Origin: Mucilaginibacter sp. SMC90
GTDB taxonomy: Bacteria; Bacteroidota; Bacteroidia; Sphingobacteriales; Sphingobacteriaceae
DNA length: 64,000 nucleotides
Reading direction: 5' to 3'
Assembly: GCF_022811725.1 (NCBI RefSeq)
Contig: NZ_CP094527.1
Coordinates: forward strand, 6,262,001-6,326,000
Shown: one piece after another, positions 33,466-43,400 of the stretch
How the letters are laid out: each line of letters starts with the position of its first letter
How positions within the stretch are numbered: position 1 is the stretch's first letter
The notes under the pieces: model-generated
Told to the model about the DNA's origin: nothing
Seen by the model: only the letters and a program-made list of their open reading frames with translations
Databases searched by the model: none
Made by a program: the position numbers and the translations under genes

Positions 33466-34041
33466 ATGAAAGATATTAAAGGATTTATAAAAAGGCTCGC
33501 TGATACAAAAGAGATATCTCCGGCCGTTATAGCCGCCATTACGGAAAAAGCCCGGTTTAACCGGTACGAAGCCCTGGAGACGATCCTATCGCCCGGTCAT
33601 AACCCGGCAGCGATCTATTACATACAAAGCGGCATCATACGAGGTGCTTTTGAAGGTGAAAAAGACAGGATAACCGCCTGGTTTCAGAAAGAAGGAGAAC
33701 TGGTGATCCCGCCAAACCTTTTCAACCAGACGGCCGGCGAAGAGTACATTATTTCGGTTACCAAAGTTGAAGTCATCACTGTCCCGCTTATCCACATTTT
33801 AAAGGTAGCTGAAAAATATGATGAAGCCGCAACGCTAATGATGATGCTCTCGCTGGAAGTATCTATTGCCGGACGCTACAGGGAATCCTTATTGAGGTTA
33901 AGTTCTGCAAGGGCGCGGTACAATCTTATGAAAATAAAAGAACCATACCTTACCTTGCAGATTCCGCATTATCTGATCGCATCCTACCTGAATATTACAA
34001 AAGAAACATTCAGCAGGATCCACAAGGGGCTCCCCTATTGA
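33466..34041 (+). CDS. Crp/Fnr-family transcriptional regulator
   Basis: A 191-residue protein with a cyclic-nucleotide-binding-like beta-roll at residues ~25-110 (LSPGHNPAAIYYIQSGIIRG) and a C-terminal helix-turn-helix (PHYLIASYLNITKETFSRIH). The full glycine/phosphate-binding motif of true CAP proteins is not evident, as is common in Bacteroidota members. It lies 116 bp upstream of the lanthionine-synthetase gene, same strand, with a palindrome between them (34086-34108), which makes it a plausible regulator of that cassette. Confidence 0.85.
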   Translation: MKDIKGFIKRLADTKEISPAVIAAITEKARFNRYEALETILSPGHNPAAIYYIQSGIIRGAFEGEKDRITAWFQKEGELVIPPNLFNQTAGEEYIISVTKVEVITVPLIHILKVAEKYDEAATLMMMLSLEVSIAGRYRESLLRLSSARARYNLMKIKEPYLTLQIPHYLIASYLNITKETFSRIHKGLPY

Positions 34042-34085
34042 TCGCCCCCCCAAGAAGACACTGACATTTGTTATGGTAAATCAGT

Positions 34086-34108
34086 TTTTTGATACGGTAT
34101 ATCAAAAA
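34086..34108 (+). promoter_or_regulatory. Palindrome upstream of lanthionine synthetase gene
   Basis: TTTTTGATA and TATCAAAAA form a perfect 9-bp inverted repeat with a 5-nt centre. TTGAT..ATCAA half sites resemble Crp/Fnr operators, although the spacing (7 rather than 4) differs. Alternatively it is a terminator-like hairpin after the regulator gene. Confidence 0.45.
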
Positions 34109-34157
34109 CAGCGTGAAAAACCATCGGTAACTTGAGTTCATCAAACGAGGCGACCAA

Positions 34158-36737
34158 ATGGATGCTAAAACCCTTAAAGAAGAACCGTTACTGCCAGCCG
34201 GGCCGCAGGCAATTGAACCGGTAAGTCAAACAAATAACGAAGTTGGCGAATACCAAAAACACCTTGTGGCCTGTCAATTCGATTTTGTTGTCAATTATCC
34301 TTATCTCAGCGTCATGAAAACTGATGCATTTGAAGGCTGGGCGCTGCATGTCACTGTCGTCGTTCCGCAAACGGAAAAAATGCTGGTCGCTCTATTTCCA
34401 GTATTGAAAAGGAACGGTATTTCATTCGATATACCATTTGACAAAGCAGCACACTATAGTTTACTCACCGGAAGACAAGGGCAGTCCACACACGCGAAGA
34501 TTATCAATTTGTACCCTGGTGACGAAATACAAGCCAGGCACCTGGCGGTTCAGCTCATAGAAATAACAACCGACTTTGCCGGCCCGAATATTCCGGGAGC
34601 ACTAAAACTCGGAAATTGCTTATTTACATCCCATATACCGGTGAATTTAGGGCATGCCAACCCTCATCAACAGCATTTAACGAAGGTGACTATCAAATCC
34701 GGTGTATCAACATCCCCCTGGCCGTTCCGAAATCTCAAAGTCATCAAAAAGAAAGACAATCCAAAGATCATCCGGAAATATGTTTTATCGGAAATCATCA
34801 AAGATGATGCGAAAGGCAAGGTTTTCAAAGCTATAAAACTTTCATGGACGTTAAACCCGGCAACTTACCTGATAAAGCAAGGGTTACACGCACAGTCCTA
34901 TGACGATCATCATCGTGATATCAGGAACAGATTGCTATGGCAGTTTCGTGTACATCAGGTGCTTCAGAGTCAGTTAAGCATCCCAAAAGTCTTCGATTAT
35001 TTCGAACTCGACGGCGACGGCTATCTGGTGATGGAGTACATCGAGGGTAAAAACCTTAACAAAACCGTAGAATTATTATACGGCGGAAAACGGTTCGCAA
35101 CCGCTGATATCGAAACACGGGAAACCATTATCAAGCTCGCAAGGCAGGTGATCTTTATAGTCGAAAAACTGCACTCCCTTAACTATGTACACCGGGACCT
35201 TAACCCGCAAAACTTCCTCATCAATACCTCCGGCGAGTTGTTTCTGACCGATTTTGAGCTCTCTGCTTCACTTAGCATGCAGGAGCCTAACCCTCCGTTT
35301 GGTGTCGGCACATCCGGGTATATGCCCCAGGGACAATTCCAGGGAAACCAGCCTTCTGTACGTGATGATTTCTACGCAGTGTCAGGAATCCTGATCAAAC
35401 TTTTTACCGGCTGTTCACCGCTGAAATTTGAAAATTCCGATCGGTTGACGTTGGAAACCCAGTTATTGTTTTTCATCAATGACAGCGCTTTAGTGAAAGG
35501 GATCGCTTCCCTGCGCTTAACCGAGTGCGAATCCGACCTCCGCGGGTCGTTGCCGGTACTTTTCGATGCCGCTAATGATCCTTGCATAATTGAACTAAAA
35601 GCGATGCCTGCAGCAGACGCCCTGCAAGTCATTTATAAAGGTTTGAATATCTTCAAGTCGGGACTCTTTAAACCTGAAACAGATATCGAAAGTGCTACTA
35701 CATACAGCCTAAGTTCGGGACTCTCCGGTATCCTGTTATGTTTGGCCGCGGCCAGGAAAGCTAATTTAATCACCCGCGAGTCAGCAAACTTTGGAGATGA
35801 CCTTTACAGGAAATTAAGCAATGATTATTTAGGGAAATCCTTTGATAAACCAACGTGCCTATTCAACGGCAATGGCGGGGTGGCATTGACAATCGCGGCA
35901 CTCCTTGATTGTGGTATGATAACGACTGACCACGTTTCCCCTTCACAATTAGCTTTACTGTTCCTGTCGCATCCTGCCCAGGGAAATGACCTGGCAACGG
36001 GAAAGGCCGGGTTCGGAATGGCATTACTAAAATGCCTTCCGTTCATGGAACCAGGGATCGCTTCTAGGCTGCTTGCTGATATCGTAAACTATTTAGAAAC
36101 CACACAAAATACAGACGGGTCGTGGCCATTATTCCATGGCCATGGGAATGACCTGCCGCCCGGCTTATTTTACGGTATTTCAGGCATCCTGTGTTTCCTA
36201 ATTGAATATAGAAAAACCTATGAAGTAAAAACCGTCGACCAGTTATTGCGCAAAGGATTGCATTACCTCCTGAGCCACAAGGAATTTATATTGCTGACAA
36301 GCGGCGGGAAGCCAGAACCAGGTGCAGCCGAACTATTCGGTGTCGGAAATGGCATTCCCGGAATAGCATTCATGCTGATGAGGGCTTACGCCTACAGTGG
36401 CGAAAACAACATCAAGGATACTATTTACCAACTGCTGGAGCCCTTCCCGGATTTCCCTACAACAGATTACCTGGGATTTGAAAACGGCCTTGCCGGCTTA
36501 GGTCAAGTTTACCTGGAGGCTTATAGGGTTTTTGGAGATGATTGCTGGCAGTTGCGCGCGGATGCTATCGCTGGGTTCCTTTTTTATACAGGTTCCAATT
36601 ATGAAAAAAACTCCCGTTACTGGATGACTGTAAACGGCCCAGATATCATACACGGTTTTCTAAGGGGTCAAGCCGGCGTCCTGCATTTCCTTATACGCTA
36701 TTTGAAACCTGATCATGTCAAATTTCCTATTGTTTAA
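34158..36737 (+). CDS. Class III-like lanthionine synthetase (LanKC): lyase, kinase and cyclase domains
   Basis: An 859-residue three-domain enzyme. Residues ~50-230: lyase-like domain (FEGWALHVTVVVPQTEKMLV and YSLLTGRQGQSTHAKIINLY). ~240-510: protein kinase with HRDLNPQNFLI (His345, Asp347) and TDFELS (Asp365; DFE in place of DFG). ~515-859: LanC-type toroid with about seven GxxG repeats (GLSGILLCL, GNGGVALTI, GKAGFGMALL, GISGILCFL, GIPGIAFML, GLAGLGQVYL, GQAGVLHFL). The Cys/Cys/His zinc ligands of classic LanC are absent, as in class III enzymes. The family phosphorylates Ser/Thr of a precursor, eliminates phosphate and forms lanthionine rings. Overlapped by no other gene; a MauE-like gene follows. 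Confidence 0.88.
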   Translation: MDAKTLKEEPLLPAGPQAIEPVSQTNNEVGEYQKHLVACQFDFVVNYPYLSVMKTDAFEGWALHVTVVVPQTEKMLVALFPVLKRNGISFDIPFDKAAHYSLLTGRQGQSTHAKIINLYPGDEIQARHLAVQLIEITTDFAGPNIPGALKLGNCLFTSHIPVNLGHANPHQQHLTKVTIKSGVSTSPWPFRNLKVIKKKDNPKIIRKYVLSEIIKDDAKGKVFKAIKLSWTLNPATYLIKQGLHAQSYDDHHRDIRNRLLWQFRVHQVLQSQLSIPKVFDYFELDGDGYLVMEYIEGKNLNKTVELLYGGKRFATADIETRETIIKLARQVIFIVEKLHSLNYVHRDLNPQNFLINTSGELFLTDFELSASLSMQEPNPPFGVGTSGYMPQGQFQGNQPSVRDDFYAVSGILIKLFTGCSPLKFENSDRLTLETQLLFFINDSALVKGIASLRLTECESDLRGSLPVLFDAANDPCIIELKAMPAADALQVIYKGLNIFKSGLFKPETDIESATTYSLSSGLSGILLCLAAARKANLITRESANFGDDLYRKLSNDYLGKSFDKPTCLFNGNGGVALTIAALLDCGMITTDHVSPSQLALLFLSHPAQGNDLATGKAGFGMALLKCLPFMEPGIASRLLADIVNYLETTQNTDGSWPLFHGHGNDLPPGLFYGISGILCFLIEYRKTYEVKTVDQLLRKGLHYLLSHKEFILLTSGGKPEPGAAELFGVGNGIPGIAFMLMRAYAYSGENNIKDTIYQLLEPFPDFPTTDYLGFENGLAGLGQVYLEAYRVFGDDCWQLRADAIAGFLFYTGSNYEKNSRYWMTVNGPDIIHGFLRGQAGVLHFLIRYLKPDHVKFPIV

Positions 36738-36747
36738 AAAGTCAATA

Positions 36748-37173
36748 ATGAAAAAAGAACTTCTTTCCGATTTGTTTAATGCGCTGCTAATCGTTTTACT
36801 CCTATATGCCGGCTTTAGCAAAATAGCTGATCATAATTCCTTTGTGAGTGCAATGAATAACCAGCCAATCCCTAACCTTTTCAGGACTGGTCTGATCTTC
36901 CTTTTGCCTACCATCGAAATAATTACTGCTTTACTGATAATGTTCGAAAAAACCCGATTTGCGGGTATCTGCTGCTTCCTGATGCTTATGATAGCATTCA
37001 GCATTTACATTACTATGGCCTTGCTAAAATTGTTTCCATTCACGCCATGTCCGTGTGGTGGAATTTTTGCCCGACTCAAATGGCCTGGTCATTTAGTTTT
37101 AAACATTGGATTTATTATAGCCGGTTTTATCGCACTAAGACTCGCTAAAAAACATGTTTTAAAAAGGCCTTAA
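36748..37173 (+). CDS. MauE/DoxX-like membrane redox protein
   Basis: About 141 residues from ATG 36748 (MKKELLSDLFNALLIVLLLY), 10 nt after the synthetase stop. Four hydrophobic helices (FNALLIVLLLYAGF, LIFLLPTIEIITALLIMF, GICCFLMLMIAFSIYITMALL, LNIGFIIAGFIALRL). The conserved CPCGG motif (TPCPCGGIFARLKW) lies before the last helix. MauE-type proteins support thiol redox chemistry at the membrane; in Bacteroidota they often accompany thioredoxin and small secreted peptides. The longer frame from 36715 is unlikely because it begins inside the synthetase gene. Confidence 0.85.
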   Translation: MKKELLSDLFNALLIVLLLYAGFSKIADHNSFVSAMNNQPIPNLFRTGLIFLLPTIEIITALLIMFEKTRFAGICCFLMLMIAFSIYITMALLKLFPFTPCPCGGIFARLKWPGHLVLNIGFIIAGFIALRLAKKHVLKRP

Positions 37174-37217
37174 AAAATAAACGAATCAAAATTATTTCAC
37201 GCGCGAAATCAGGTTAT

Positions 37218-37242
37218 TTCCGGTCCTGAGGTAAAACCGGAA
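37218..37242 (+). other. Hairpin upstream of the small peptide gene
   Basis: TTCCGGT and ACCGGAA form a 7-bp perfect stem with an 11-nt loop, 24 nt before the peptide ATG. It may be an attenuator or processing site adjusting peptide levels relative to the two genes upstream. No U-tract follows. Confidence 0.4.
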
Positions 37243-37266
37243 GGTCAATAACTTAAATTAAACAGC

Positions 37267-37560
37267 ATGAAAAAAATCAGAATGGCCATGATGGCCCTGG
37301 CGGCGGTTTCCGGCATTGGAAGCGCCTACGCTTTCAACACACCGAAAAAACATTTCGGTACGCCTTATTACGGGCGAATTTACTCTACAGGTCATTTCCG
37401 TTGGTTCACATCTGCTCCCGCAGGCTGTAATACAACAGCACTCCCTAATGCTGCTTGTACCATTACATCAACCTACGATGTTACCGGAGCTGCATACCAG
37501 GACAAATTGCCCGCCGGCGCAAATGTTCAAAACGACAGCGACGGCCAGCTGCGTAATTAA
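37267..37560 (+). CDS. Secreted Cys/Ser/Thr-rich peptide, possible LanKC substrate
   Basis: A 97-residue peptide. Residues 1-22 form a Sec signal peptide (MKKIRMAMMALAAVSGIGSA, then YA). The mature part begins FNTPKKHFGTPYYG and contains two Cys (54 and 64) within a Ser/Thr-rich stretch (TSAPAGCNTTALPNAACTIT), then AANV-type tail ending QLRN. It resembles the small exported proteins found beside MauE and TlpA in Bacteroidota (DUF6520-type). The Ser/Thr and Cys spacing would suit lanthionine formation, but a Sec signal is unusual for class III precursors, so the substrate role is a hypothesis. Confidence 0.75.
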   Translation: MKKIRMAMMALAAVSGIGSAYAFNTPKKHFGTPYYGRIYSTGHFRWFTSAPAGCNTTALPNAACTITSTYDVTGAAYQDKLPAGANVQNDSDGQLRN

Positions 37561-37567
37561 CAAAGCC

Positions 37568-37594
37568 GAAAGCTTCCCTTACCGGGAAGCTTTC
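37568..37594. terminator. Bidirectional terminator between convergent operons
   Basis: A perfect 11-bp stem (GAAAGCTTCCC and GGGAAGCTTTC, loop TTACC) lies between the peptide stop (37560) and the thioredoxin-gene stop (37597). It can end both the plus-strand cassette and the minus-strand SusC-SusD-TlpA operon. Confidence 0.85.
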
Positions 37595-37596
37595 AT

Positions 37597-39048
37597 TCAT
37601 TTTGTCAACATTTTATTGATTGTCGAAATAAGGGCAGCGCCATTGTCCTCATGAGGATCAACAAAACTATTATTTATTTTACCATCCCTATCGATTAGCA
37701 GTAACGTTGGGCAGCCATTGATGTTATAGTGTTTTGCAATTGGGTGATTTAAAGCTTTGCCTTCCGTGAAAAGGTTAACGCTGTAATCAGTAATAAATTC
37801 CTTTTTCCTAACAGCACTTATCCATCGACCCCTCGTTTTGTCAACGGACACTGAAATAAATACTATTTGTTTTCCGACGAAGTTTTTTTCAAGTTGATTT
37901 AATATTAATCCAAGGGACTTACAAGGCCCGCAGGTTGAAAACCAGAAGTCAACTAAAATTACTTTATTCCTGAAATCGGACAGCCGGACCAAATTTTGAG
38001 AAGTATCAGGCAAAGCGAAGTCTGCAGCAGCCGCTCCGTTAACTGAAGACGCTTTGAGTTCGTAAAGTAATCGCCGATATAATGGATCACTGACAGTTGT
38101 GACGGCATCATCCAAAGTGTAGGATTCAAGGCCGTTATTTCTGCTCGTGTAAAGCAATAACGTTAAAACCCGTTCACGAAAAGCAGGTGTTTTCTCGTAG
38201 CGCTTCTTTAAACACCGGTATGCAGCAGCAGGATTATAAATCTTCCCGGTCAAAAAACAGGAATCAAGTTTGTACTCTTCAATTATGCCATACGCGTAAT
38301 AGTCTGAGTATTGCATGCCTCTTGAACCTAATCGCAGGACATTGCGGCTACTATGCCTGTAATTCTGCAAGCTTGGGCGATAGGCTGCTATACCTTTGTA
38401 AAAGTCGAATAACTCCATGAAACGTGCATGACAGGCCGATCCCAATATATCAGCCGTTAATATACCGGTGACAACGGGGCCAAGCCGATAACGTTCCCTT
38501 GTTATTTTCGCACAAGCTTTTTCGATATAATTATTGAATGACCCGATCAGTTCTTTAACGTCATTTTCGCTGAGGTTTTTTGCCGGCGCATATTTTGTGA
38601 TAAAAGTATCCGTTTCATCTTTTATCCTCCATTTTTCCGATCCTTTTCCCGAATAGGTGATCTTCCCGTCGCTTTCACTTATGACTATCCGGTCGCCAGC
38701 TTCAAGAAGATAGGAGCTGATTCTAAATTTCGGTGCTAAGGGTGCAAACAGGTCGATATATTGGGGATGATCATCAATTGGTATTTCGAAAGAAAAACGC
38801 CCTTGTTCAACTACACTTTTAAAACTTGATTTTGATAAACTACAGCCCTGAAATTCACCAAACCTATACAGGTTCATCGTGATCGAGTCGCCGTCTTTCA
38901 GTTCATCGAGCCGCCCGCTGATTATTGCCATTACGGGTGGTATCTTCGCATAGGATGCCTTACTATTTAATCCAAGGCAACTTAAAAATACGGCAATGGC
39001 CAGCAATCTAAATAATAGGACAGCGAGCGCCCTCATCCCAATTGTCAT
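37597..39048 (-). CDS. TlpA-family thioredoxin with N-terminal DUF4369-type domain
   Basis: A 483-residue exported protein. The signal peptide (LLAIAVFLSCLGLNSKAS) is followed by a beta-rich region (YIDLFAPLAPKFRISSYLLE, SGKGSEKWRIK), a helical middle, and a C-terminal thioredoxin domain with the redox motif FWFSTCGPCKSLG (~365-377) and cis-Pro region NGCPTLLLIDRDGKI. Such proteins reduce or shuffle disulphides in the periplasm. It ends the SusC-SusD operon, one base after the SusD gene, and probably acts on the peptide encoded opposite, or on imported material. Confidence 0.88.
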   Translation of the reverse strand: MTIGMRALAVLLFRLLAIAVFLSCLGLNSKASYAKIPPVMAIISGRLDELKDGDSITMNLYRFGEFQGCSLSKSSFKSVVEQGRFSFEIPIDDHPQYIDLFAPLAPKFRISSYLLEAGDRIVISESDGKITYSGKGSEKWRIKDETDTFITKYAPAKNLSENDVKELIGSFNNYIEKACAKITRERYRLGPVVTGILTADILGSACHARFMELFDFYKGIAAYRPSLQNYRHSSRNVLRLGSRGMQYSDYYAYGIIEEYKLDSCFLTGKIYNPAAAYRCLKKRYEKTPAFRERVLTLLLYTSRNNGLESYTLDDAVTTVSDPLYRRLLYELKASSVNGAAAADFALPDTSQNLVRLSDFRNKVILVDFWFSTCGPCKSLGLILNQLEKNFVGKQIVFISVSVDKTRGRWISAVRKKEFITDYSVNLFTEGKALNHPIAKHYNINGCPTLLLIDRDGKINNSFVDPHEDNGAALISTINKMLTK

Positions 39049-39049
39049 A

Positions 39050-40477
39050 TCATCTAGGATTTTGAGGTAAATTATTTACTTGGATTTCGTTGTCGGGGAT
39101 CGGCCAGGCATACCTAGGACTGTTTGGCTCCAACGTGTATTTGTTTCCGTTAACGTTCCGAAAAAGCGTAACCGCATAATTAGGATCCTTATTAAGCCGC
39201 CTGAGATCAGTCCATCGTAATCCACGATAAAGTAATTCCTTCCTTCGTTCTTTTAGTATTTCCGATAATGCTTCATTGGAATCTGCTGCTTTTACCGGAA
39301 CAAATGACCCTTTAATCCATCTTTTTGAAAGTAAACTATTTAAGTCGGCAAGTGCACCTTCCGTATCGCCCGCCCTGGCAAGACATTCTGCCCTGATCAG
39401 ATAGATTTCATCATTAGCAATTCCGCTGTACTGGTTACCCTTAAAATCGTAGGTTCCTTTAAAATATGGTAATCCGCTTTTCAGGTTAAAAAATAAACTT
39501 TTCCGCAGATCGTCTGGGTCATAGGATGCATACAAGGTAGAATCGGTTATTGAACGTAAATTGGGTGATATAATACCATAGCCGGCGAAAGTGGCATGGA
39601 ATATATCTTCGGCTAAAAAGGTACTGCTAAGCCCCGATTTTAATGGCGCCAAATCGTTGAAATCAGTTAGTCCGCCGTAGCTTTTCAAACATTCGTCGGC
39701 ATACTTGAGCGCGTTCTCATAATCATTGATAGCTAAATAAATACGCGCAAGGTACCCTTCAACAGCAAGCTGTGAAGCAGACGTAATTACGGCAGCCTGT
39801 TCCGGCAAAAGAGGCAAAGCAGTTTTAAGATCTCCGAGTATTTGATTGTAACATTGCTGAATGGTAGACCGGGTCGAGCGCACCTTGAGATCGGAATTTA
39901 AGCGAAGCGGAATTCCGAGGTCGGTCCCGGCAGTTTTTTTGTCGTAGGGCGTCGCAAATATTTGTAAGAGATTATAGAATGCTACCGCCCTATAAAACAA
40001 GGCATTACCCTTGACTACATTATATTTCTCCTGATCAGATGCACCTATCGTTAATTTTGGAAGGGCATTAATTACGGTATTTGCATAATAAACCTGTTTA
40101 TAAGGATTAGACCAATCCGAAATGTTCGCGCCTGCATCGTAAACAACTTTGTCCCATATATAACCCTTAATTTCCTGGGTGGTAGCAAGCGAGCTCCATA
40201 CAGGCGTTGTAACGTAAAAATCGTCAGTGGCTATTTCTCCTAATCCGGGGTCTTTGATGTTAAAAACCCCCTGGTTCTGCAACAATGATTGGTAATCATC
40301 CAATGTTAGCGGAACTGCGAGCGCCGCATTGGTTTTTGCGGACAGGAAAGTGTCCTGCTTTTTGCAACTATTCAAAATAAACATCAGCGATAAAACAAAT
40401 AGTTTAAGAAAGCAATTGCTATAATGGTGATTGTTCCGATCCTGCCGACAATGACAAAAATTATTTCTTGTTTTCAT
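39050..40477 (-). CDS. SusD/RagB-family outer-membrane lipoprotein
   Basis: A 475-residue lipoprotein. A long basic N-terminal stretch (KTRNNFCHCRQDRNNHHYSN) precedes the signal segment FLKLFVLSLMFILNSC, with Cys38 as the lipid anchor. TPR-like helices follow (NVVKGNALFYRAVAFYNLLQ, LAVEGYLARIYLAINDYENA), and the conserved C-terminus is LKERRKELLYRGLRWTDLRR and YAWPIPDNEI. SusD proteins form a lid over the SusC barrel and bind the ligand. It is one base from the thioredoxin gene and 16 bases from the SusC gene. Confidence 0.93.
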   Translation of the reverse strand: MKTRNNFCHCRQDRNNHHYSNCFLKLFVLSLMFILNSCKKQDTFLSAKTNAALAVPLTLDDYQSLLQNQGVFNIKDPGLGEIATDDFYVTTPVWSSLATTQEIKGYIWDKVVYDAGANISDWSNPYKQVYYANTVINALPKLTIGASDQEKYNVVKGNALFYRAVAFYNLLQIFATPYDKKTAGTDLGIPLRLNSDLKVRSTRSTIQQCYNQILGDLKTALPLLPEQAAVITSASQLAVEGYLARIYLAINDYENALKYADECLKSYGGLTDFNDLAPLKSGLSSTFLAEDIFHATFAGYGIISPNLRSITDSTLYASYDPDDLRKSLFFNLKSGLPYFKGTYDFKGNQYSGIANDEIYLIRAECLARAGDTEGALADLNSLLSKRWIKGSFVPVKAADSNEALSEILKERRKELLYRGLRWTDLRRLNKDPNYAVTLFRNVNGNKYTLEPNSPRYAWPIPDNEIQVNNLPQNPR

Positions 40478-40493
40478 AATGTTTTAATAATGA

Positions 40494-43400
40494 TTAAAGT
40501 CCTATTTTAAATCCCAAGGCGAATGTTTTGGGGATTGGGTAGGTTGATCCCGAATACATATCAGGGTCGAGGTTTTCTTTATTAGCCCGCCAAAGAATGG
40601 CTATGTTATTGACATACCCGTAAAACTGCACCTCGCGGAACGGCATGCTTTTCCATGCATGCCGTGTTAAGCTATAGTTAAGTGAAATATCCTGCAGACG
40701 AATGTGATCAGCCTTATCAACCAATGCAGATGCGTAACTATAAAATGTTTCCCGGTCGTCATTTACAGGTGGAAGCTGCATAGATGGTACATTGGTTGCT
40801 AATTCGTCCCCAGGCTTTATCCATCTTTTTGTAAAATCCTCATGGCCAAACCAGACTGAATAGAGCCCGCCGTAAGAGATTGACGGTCGCCTGAAGTAGT
40901 ATCCAAATTTGTAGAGTATGTTAACGGAGAGCGAAAGTTCTTTAAATGAAACGGTATTTTTAAAAGAGCCAAACGTCGTAGGCCTTGATGGGCCATTATA
41001 AAAAAGATCGTTCAATTTAGTTCCCGCGATAATCGATGTATAATCAGTGCTGATTCTACCATTTAAATAGCCCTGCGGGTCGCCGGTCTCATGTGACAAG
41101 CCGGCCCATTTATAACTATATATACCGAAAAGTGGTTTACCGGTAATAGGAAGAACAACTGAGCCATCGGCCAACGAGCCTATCGCAGTTTGCTTGAGAT
41201 CGTATTTGGTCAATTCGTCGGTTGCGCGGCTGATTAGCAACGTCGACCGCCACCTAAAATCTCCTTTCGAAAGATTATTCGAATTCAATACCAGGTCAAA
41301 ACCATGGCCTTGGGTATTAGCGGTATTCCCCCTGAACAAAGTAAAGCCAGTTGACGGCGCGAGCGGCGAATCACCAAAAAGGTCGATACCTTTTTTTACA
41401 AAATAATCGAAACTGCCGGTAATAACCTGGCCTTTAAAACCAAAATCCAGGCCTATGTTGATCATCCTGATCTTTTCCCATCGCAAATCGGCATTGGCCG
41501 GGTTAGCTATGCTCGAATTGGAAAGACCTGGTGTATAATAATCACTTGTATTTCTTTTGATGGTCGTAACCGCAACGACATTCTTGTCTATGTTGCCATT
41601 GTAGCCGTAAGTAGTCCTCAGTTTAAGCACAGGAAGAAGATCAATCTTGCAAAATTTCTCCTTGGCTGCATCCCATGCCGCGCCGATTGAATAAAGGGGC
41701 ACAGATTTTTGATTGGCATTTACACCGAACAAATTGGATCTGTCAATCCTGCCGCTTGCGGAGATCGTGTATAATCGATTGAACGTGTAAGCTGCATTAC
41801 CGAAATAGGATATGTATCGATCTGTGTACCTGCTGAATCCCAGCGTTCCTGGTACCTGCGAATAAAATCCTGAAGGATATGTCGCATAATAGGTATTAAA
41901 ATCTACATATTGGTAGGTTCCCAGCTCTTTCTCATATCCATAGACCGTGTTAGCATTGCTTGTTGTAACCACTTCACTCACTTCAGCACCCGCAAGCGCT
42001 GTCACCTCGTGCCGGTCATCGTGGCTAACATGATAATTCAGCTGGGCCCGAAAATGGTGAGTTGCCAGATTATTCTGAGATTGCTGCAAAATCCCTGAAA
42101 CAGGCACGACATTCGTGATTGTTGCGCCATCAAGCGTGGTAAATTCATTTATTAAGTTCCTGGTATAATAAGTGTCCTTATCAAAATAATTCTTCCCGGA
42201 TGTGCCGGCGGTTTCATATTGATATCGAACCTCTGCATTGAAGTTCTTCCGGAACGTATATTTCAGCGATGTATTGATCCGCGTTTCCCGCAAAACAGAT
42301 GTATTATCTGCATTTCGTATCTCATCCAGTGGTTTATAACGCCAGTTCAGGTAACCCTGCTGCGCGGATGCATCTGTTATCCAGCCATAGTTGTAATCTT
42401 TAACGATAGGCACAGAATTACCAGATTCGTCCGCCAATCTTGCATAAGGGTAGATTTGTCCGTATTGCCCGCCAGATGTAAGATTGCCGATAGCATTGTT
42501 AGTATTACGTGCTTCAATATAATTCAGTCCAATAAATAGTTCGAGCCCGGGCAGCAGTTTATAAACATTTTGACCGTTTAAGGTAAGCCTTGAATTTTTG
42601 TTGCCTGTCAGGTTCCCAATCTGATTATCGTACCCGGCTGAAAAATAGTAGGTGCTGCGGTCGTTACCACCGCGCAGGCTCAGGCTGTATTGCTGATCGA
42701 TACTTTTATGATACAGGTAACGTTCAATATCATTTCGAACATCTGTGTTATTAAATATTTCAATCTGCTTGTCAACCATCGCCTGATCAACTTTTCCATC
42801 ACGTTGATCTGCCAGTAATTGAACAACGGGTGAAACCACCGGATGGCCAGGATCGCTTAATTGGCTATCATAATATCCGAGGTTAAACAATTGCTTTTCA
42901 ACGCCAATAAAATCCTTGCTATCCAGAAATGAGCGGTCATAAAAAGCATTTGGCTTGTCCCCCATGGTGATATTTGCGTTGAAGTCCACAAGTACGGGTG
43001 TGTTCAATTTGCCTTTCCTTGTCGTGATGACTATTACGCCGTTTCCGGAACGTACGCCCCAAATCGATGCTGCTGCGGCATCCTTCAATACGGTGATACT
43101 TGAAACATCGTTGGGATTAATGTTTTTGATATCGCCGTCATACGGAAAATTATCGACAATGATCAAAGGCTGATCGTTGGCAAATAATGTACTGTGCCCC
43201 CGAATACTCAAATCAAGGTTGCCTGTGGCCGACGATATGGTATTCCGGTTAAAAAGTAATCCAGGAACAATCCCTTCCAGCCGGTTGACGATATTAGAAC
43301 CAACCCGCCGGCTTAATAAGGCACTGTCCACGTTGGCAAATGAACCAGTGGCTCGTTCTTTAGATAATAGTTGATATCCGGTTGATACCAATACTTCAGT